Positions 55,198 to 60,000 of a stretch of 60,000 bases of DNA are shown in pieces (position 1 is the stretch's first letter; each line of letters opens with the position of its first letter). The notes beneath the pieces are model-generated. The model was not told where the DNA came from, searched no databases, and was given only the letters and a program-made list of their open reading frames with translations. This DNA comes from Adiantum capillus-veneris (lineage: Eukaryota > Streptophyta > Polypodiopsida > Polypodiales > Pteridaceae): assembly GCA_014529385.2 (NCBI GenBank), contig CM043954.1, forward strand, positions 93,825,247 through 93,885,246, in the 5' to 3' direction. The translations under genes were made by a program, and so were the position numbers.

Positions 55198-55543
55198 GTT
55201 GCCCACACCTTGGGCCCTGTCTATAAAGAATGAGGATGCAAGAGAGCTACACAAGACAAGCACAAAGCACACAAAGATGGAAAGCTTCTTCTTCTTCTTT
55301 ACAGAAAAGAGAGTACAAAATGACTAAGTGCTAAAGCTGAAAAGTAGCACATATGTACATGCGGTCACTAAGTGTGAACTCGCTAGAAGCGTACTAGGCT
55401 GGCACTATAAGTGTAGTCCAGCTGTAGAATCACTGGCAGAGATCCTCCGTGTCGATCACCTAACGCTCCAGTGAGTAAATGCCGTAAGCGGCCAAGACCC
55501 GTAGTGGATGCCAGCTCAAGGTGTAGAGCTTGACATCTCAACA
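55198..55543 (-). repeat. 3' LTR of element F (left edge uncertain)
   Basis: The right edge is firm: the minus strand reads purine tract then TGTTGAGATGTC. TGTTGCCCAC at 55198 would give matching TGTTG...CAACA ends and a 346-bp LTR. The LTR might extend further left. Confidence 0.5.
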
Positions 55544-57108
55544 CTCCCCCTCGAGCTCTGCATGTCGCAGAGTCCAAGCATAGTCCGGAAACGTCGAAGC
55601 TTCTCAGCTCCAAGGGCCTTGGTAAAGATATCCGCTATCTGCTCCTCTGTACTGACGTAGAACAAGTCGATGTCGCCCGCCAACACTCGCTCTCGAACGT
55701 AGTGGTAATGGACCTCTATGTGTTTGGTCCTGGCATGGAACACTGGGTTCCTAGCCAACTGCATGCTGCTGAGGTTGTCACAATGGATGACAATCTACTG
55801 GTCCACCTGCACTCCCAAGTCCTCAAGTAATGTGCGCAGCCAAGCTACCTCGCACGCCGCAACTGCTGCACCTCTGTACTCGGCCTCTGTGCTCGATAAA
55901 GCAATTGTAGGCTTCTTTTTGCTGCTCCAAGTAACAAAAGCACTCCCAAAAGAGAACATGAAGCCACTCGTAGATCTCCTATCAACAATGCTACTTGCCC
56001 AATCTGCATCTGTATACCCATACAATGCTAATGGTGCATCTGCTGCATAGAACAATGCGTAGTCAAGAGTCCTTTGCACATACCTAAGTGTGCGTCGTAC
56101 TCCATCCAAATGTGGCTTCCTTGGAAGCTACATGAACTGACTCTCCAAGCCTACTGTGTAGCTCAAGTCTGGCCTCGTGATAGTCAAGTAGATTAGACTA
56201 CCCACAATCTTCCTGTACATGTTGACATCCTCAACAACATCACCCTTCTCTGCACTCAGCTTTGCATTCACATCCAAGGGAATAGAAATTGGCTTACAAT
56301 CAGCCATACCATACTTTGACAACATGTCCAAAGCATACTGTCTCTGTGACAGCCATACACCCTCTAGAGTCCTGATCACCTCAATGCCAAGAAAGTAGCG
56401 CAACTCGCCCAAATCTTTCATTTCAAACTCTTGTTTGAGAAGACCCTTCACATGGTCAATCTCCATAGCATTGTCACCAACAATAATAAGGTCATCTACA
56501 TATATGGTAATGACCACAATCCCCACATCACTCTCACGTACATAGAGTGAATGATCAGCATGAGCTCTCCTAAAACCAATACTGACAAGATACTTGGCAA
56601 TCCTGTCATACCATGCTCTAGAGCCCTGCTTCAAACCATACAAAGCTTTGAGAAGTCTGCATACATAATCTGGGTAACCTGGATCGACATAACCAGGTGG
56701 CTGATCCATATACACTTCCTCTTGCAACTCACCATTCAAGAAGGCATTCTTTACATCCATTTGATGCATAATCCATCCTCTAGATGTAGCCACTGCTATG
56801 ACAGCTCTCACAGTCGTCATCTTTGCCACTGGAGCAAAGGTCTCCTCATAGTCTATGCCATACGTCTGTGCATAACCCTTTGCGACTAGCCTTGCCTTGT
56901 GACGCTCAATGTTACCATCAGCCTTATGCTTGGTTTTATACACCCATTTACAGCCAATAGCTTTCTTGCCACTTGGCAATGGCACCAACTCCCATGTGTC
57001 GTTTGCTTCCAATGCAGCCATCTCTTCATTCATTGCATCATCCCAATGCACATTTCCAATTGCATCCTCAAAACATGTGGGCTCCACATCCTGTATCACC
57101 TTAGCCAT
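55516..57108 (-). pseudogene. Copia reverse transcriptase-RNase H, element F
   Basis: The main frame 57108-56128 has WELVPLPSGKKAIGCKWVYK, RLVAKGYAQTYGIDYEETFA, MDVKNAFLNGELQEEVYMDQ, YGLKQGSRAWYDRI and IYVDDLIIVG (catalytic Asp pair), then KDLGELRYFLGIEV and GSLIYLTITRPDL. TAG at 56128 follows SQFM. RNase H continues in the next segment (YTDADWASS, RRSTSGFMF, SSTEAEYRGAA) to another stop at 55795, then HCDNLSSMQLARNPVFH and ADIFTKALG. Normal copia order; two nonsense changes. Confidence 0.88.
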
Positions 57109-57133
57109 GTTGTTACGAGAGTGGGCACCCTCC

Positions 57134-57793
57134 TGTTGTAGTGGTTAACTGCAATTGGGATAGCTGGGCATAATGGTTAATTATGTGCTGTCTATTTATT
57201 TTACTAATTGAGTTGATGATGATTTTGTAGAGTGGAATGCGGGGAGTTGATGAAGAGGCGACGGCAATTATTCTTGGCCATTTTATATTTGCACAGTATC
57301 TTAGAACATCATTTCAATAAGCCACTATGGCTCTCTAAATAGTTGTAGTGGGAACTCCCCTTATGGGTCATGCAAGAACTAATGAGCTTCACTCATTTGC
57401 AAAAGTAAAGTGGTTGTAAAAGAGGGGCCTCAATTTTTGGCACCTTAAACTCAAAGTAATATATTAAATACCAACTCCACAAGAGAGGTGTCGTGGAGTT
57501 TGGGGCTAGATTTAGGCCTTTCTCTTGCAGATTCTCTTCTCTACTCTCTTAAGCTATGGTTATTTTGCTGTGTACTCTCTAATCTAGTCCCCATCTCTTA
57601 CACATCTCTTACACCTCCTTACAAGCTTGTCTATATCAATTCTCTGTTTACTGTGTGTGTGTGTGTGTGTGTCATAGTCTAGGTGAGTGTGTGTGCTTGG
57701 AAATTGGAAGAAGAAGTGGACAGTTTGATGGTGATGGCTTGAAAGCTTATGTTGGGTACTTTACGCGGTCGATCTCCCCCTCTTCTCCCAACA
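57134..57793 (+). repeat. 5' LTR of element G
   Basis: 660 bp, TGTTGTAGTGG to TCTCCCAACA, with perfect 5-bp inverted ends. Contains (GT)n near 57650-57672. Confidence 0.8.
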
Positions 57794-57794
57794 G

Positions 57795-57806
57795 TGGTAT
57801 CAAAGC
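57795..57806 (+). other. Primer binding site of element G
   Basis: TGGTATCAAAGC, one base from the usual TGGTATCAGAGC complementary to initiator tRNA-Met. Confidence 0.8.
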
Positions 57807-59189
57807 CTCAGGTTCGAGGATTAATCGGCACCAGATTTCAGTTTTAAGAAGGAGTTTTCTCTAATCGACAAAACCCCAATTGCAATTCATCGACTTTGCA
57901 ATTCAAGGATTCAAGGGTTCGTGGAAATTCGAAGTATAATTGATCGAGTTCACAGAAGAAAAACTCGATTGCTAATTGGTGGATAATCGGCAATCAATTT
58001 TCAAATTCGGCTTCAAGACGATCAAGAACGAGTATGTTCAGTGGTTAAATTTAAGCACTAGTTAACCTTGCGTATACATGAAGATACGGACAAGACAGTG
58101 AGCTGACGCATAATTGAAAGAAGTCGAAAAGCTTAATTACAACTTTGAAAGAGAAGTTGAAATTGGGAACGAGAAGGCGGATTATGGTTTACTAAAGGAA
58201 AGAGAGAGCAAGAGTCAAAGCAAGCAGGGAAATTTGAGTCACATCGATTCGGCTTGTCATTGGGAAGCGGCATCGGAAGGCATAAACGAAGAGAAGAAAG
58301 AAGGCGAGAAATTTATGTGGGAATCCTTGCTTACACACAAAAAAATTTCTCGATCGACCTATTCGAAAAAGCTCAAAATTGCTATCAACATGGACACCCA
58401 AGCTGTGTGAGTACTTTTGCCTTCTTGCACTCGGGCCAAAACCTCCTCCTTTAGTCACCATGTGCAATTCTTTAATGGCGTTGTCGTTCTCAGCTTGAGA
58501 GAGCTCGCTGTCTTCAACTTTTTCCATGCAATTGCAATTCACACCTTTTAAGTCAAAGTGTGGCCATTAAGAGAGCCTCAAAACTTTACATGTTAAAAAG
58601 TGAGGCTATTAAGCTTCAAGCCTCAAAACTTTACCTCTTTAAAAAGTGAGGCCATTAAGCTTAAAAAAAAACAAAACAAAAAAAGAGTGCCATTGAACAT
58701 TAAGCTTAGAAGACATTCCTTACAAAGTTTGGCCAACTCAAGGGTTGAAGTGCATAAGAAGGTGGTCACTCTGTCCTAAGCCGGCAAGCGAGCATCAATA
58801 CCTGCTCCATTGGCCTAGCTATACAGGAAACTCGAAAATAACATTCAATTTAATTGGACGGTGAAATTACCAAATATAATACCATTAATTTTGGGAATAT
58901 GAGAGATCGGGTGCCACGAAATTCAACTGGCTCGGTGACACACCGTCGGACTGTCTATTCTCTGGCAATTTCCTAGCGCATCGCCATTCTGGACTGGACG
59001 CCACCGCTCTTTTTCAGCTAAGTACATTACATTTCTGTTATTTATTTTATTTTATTCCGCATATTGCATCTGTGAATATCACCAAATAGCCTTTTTAAGC
59101 ATTACCATTTAATTATTTACTTTTTTTTAAAGAAAAAGAAAGAAAAAAAATAAAAAAAAGAAAAAAAGAAAAAAGAAAAGCACGCAATC
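57807..59189 (+). other. Leader of element G
   Basis: 1.4 kb without a convincing ORF. Contains two tandem copies of a 47-bp unit (58560-58665, AGCCTCAAAACTTTAC ... TTAAAAAGTGAGGC), each able to pair GCCTCA with TGAGGC. An A-rich run (59130-59180) lies just before gag. No homologue of the A/C/E small ORF was found here. Confidence 0.5.
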
Positions 59190-59963
59190 ATGGCACATCT
59201 TCCTCATGCACCCACGATTGCAGAGCAACTTCAAAATTTGCAGCAGTCACTCACATATGAACGCATGCGAAGGCAAGAACTTGAAGATAAATTATTACAT
59301 TTTGTACGCACCGAATCTGCACCGACACCCAAGAAAAACAAAATTAGCAGAAAAGCCTTCATTTTCAAAGATTTTGATGGCACTAAAGATGCTAGCATGG
59401 TTCTAGCATGGGTTAGTCAGTTAGATGACTACTTTCATGATGAAGACTTTCCCGAGCGTGAAATGGTAAAGTGTGCATCCAATCATCTCACTAGCAGCGC
59501 TGCATTGTGGTGGAACGCCACCAAACAACATGGAAGAAGACCACGCACCTGGAATGCATTCAAAAAAGTGTTTTTACCCCAATTTCTGCCAACACAGTAC
59601 AAAGCTAAAGCACGACGTCAATGGGATTTAATTCGACAGGGTAGAAATGAAGATGTACAGGGTTACACTGACCGTTTTTGGAATTGTCTAATTCAATTGC
59701 AAGCTATTGAACATGTTAGTTGCAGGAAATTGAAGCGAAAGTACATATCAGGCTTGGCACTACAAATTAGTGCTGAGGTAGATATGTTCGAACTAGATTC
59801 TCTGTCAAAGGCCATTAACTTGGCTCTCAACGCAGAAAAGAAGAAAGGTGGACATTCCTCTCACACTGATCAACCTGCTAACACTAACCGCAACAAGAGA
59901 CCTCCTTTCTCTCCTAACTCTGACAGAAGCAAACACCAAAGCCGTACCTTTTTCAAAAGATGA
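59190..59963 (+). CDS. Gag of element G (257 aa to stop)
   Basis: ATG at 59190. A helical start (MAHLPHAPTIAEQLQNLQQS, RRQELEDKLLHF), Lys-rich linker, then FDGTKDASMVLAWVSQLDDY, NHLTSSAALWWNATKQHG, WNAFKKVFLPQFLPTQYK, ARRQWDLIRQGRNEDVQGYT and INLALNAEKKKG: a full retrotransposon gag domain. TGA at 59961 falls in the basic linker before any zinc knuckle; the same frame continues open to the window end, so this may be a nonsense change or an early end. Confidence 0.85.
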   Translation: MAHLPHAPTIAEQLQNLQQSLTYERMRRQELEDKLLHFVRTESAPTPKKNKISRKAFIFKDFDGTKDASMVLAWVSQLDDYFHDEDFPEREMVKCASNHLTSSAALWWNATKQHGRRPRTWNAFKKVFLPQFLPTQYKAKARRQWDLIRQGRNEDVQGYTDRFWNCLIQLQAIEHVSCRKLKRKYISGLALQISAEVDMFELDSLSKAINLALNAEKKKGGHSSHTDQPANTNRNKRPPFSPNSDRSKHQSRTFFKR

Positions 59964-60000
59964 AGATTTGACAATCCTCCTGCCACTGCTCAACCTCATA

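Larger units (their letters stand above)
55198..57133 (-). mobile_element. Element F: Ty1/copia fragment
   Basis: The minus strand holds reverse transcriptase-RNase H (57108-55516), then purine tract CGAGGGGGAG and a 3' LTR. The upstream part (gag, integrase) is missing because element G is inserted at 57134; the rest should resume after G, outside the window. Confidence 0.85.
57134..60000 (+). mobile_element. Element G: Ty3/gypsy retrotransposon, 5' part
   Basis: 5' LTR 57134-57793 (TGTTG...CAACA), primer site, a 1.4-kb leader and a gag ORF. It continues beyond the window. It is inserted into the copia RT region of F; the left copy of the target duplication is probably CCTCC (57129-57133). 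Confidence 0.85.

Noticed and set aside
55220-55236. TATAAAG on the plus strand as a promoter for element F
   Set aside because: Element F is on the minus strand, so the orientation is wrong for its LTR; left unassigned.
58192-58542. 116-codon minus-strand frame in the leader of element G
   Set aside because: Antisense to a gag leader, no recognisable domain, and the leader shows no other coding sign.

Overview
The window looks like repeat-dominated land-plant DNA. It holds nested LTR retrotransposons (a chromovirus with a chromodomain, Tat-type Ty3/gypsy with a second RNase H, Ty1/copia), a CACTA transposon and very long GA/TC microsatellites. I recognise no ordinary host gene, rRNA, tRNA or CRISPR. 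The species cannot be read from the sequence; a large-genome plant such as a fern is only a guess.

Layout. 1-7786: a nonautonomous LTR element (A), arranged as internal-LTR-internal-LTR with a 4354-bp period. 7787-11107: gene-poor. 11108-14756 (continuing past 19687): decayed gag/protease remains of element B on the minus strand. 14757-19687: element C1, a complete gag-only LTR element on the minus strand, inserted next to B's gag start. 19692-21013: GA microsatellites and tandem repeats. 21014-30084: a CACTA transposon with target duplication ACT, a broken TNP2 transposase, a TNPA-like ORF and a solo LTR of family C. 30085-33160: tandem repeats. 33163-33986: unidentified ORFs. 34190-54567: an old minus-strand chromovirus (D), split by element E (37267-47142, Tat-type, TSD GATCT) and by element C2 (48382-54090, gag-protease only, TSD GCGT). 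55198-57133: a truncated copia element (F). 57134-60000: the 5' half of another Ty3/gypsy element (G) inserted in F.

Main new observation. Elements A, C1/C2 and E have different LTRs and different coding regions. Each carries a homologous small ORF of 72-75 codons in the transcript leader just before gag: 7207-7425, 17548-17766, 50275-50493, 44355-44582, plus a start-less copy at 2855-3073. Nucleotide differences fall mostly at synonymous positions, and the core (RKI-x-[FY]-QQRI ... FG-x-x-RL-x-EIL ... SFDV) is kept. This looks like an undescribed leader-encoded protein shared across retrotransposon families. Element E has three further small ORFs in the same leader.

How the parts fit. A, C1 and C2 lack reverse transcriptase and integrase and would need enzymes supplied in trans. 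E has the full domain set but carries a gag frameshift and three in-frame stops. C-family insertions (two full, one solo LTR) all sit at 4-bp target duplications of the form RCGY. D is the oldest host layer on the right; C1, C2 and E are later insertions.
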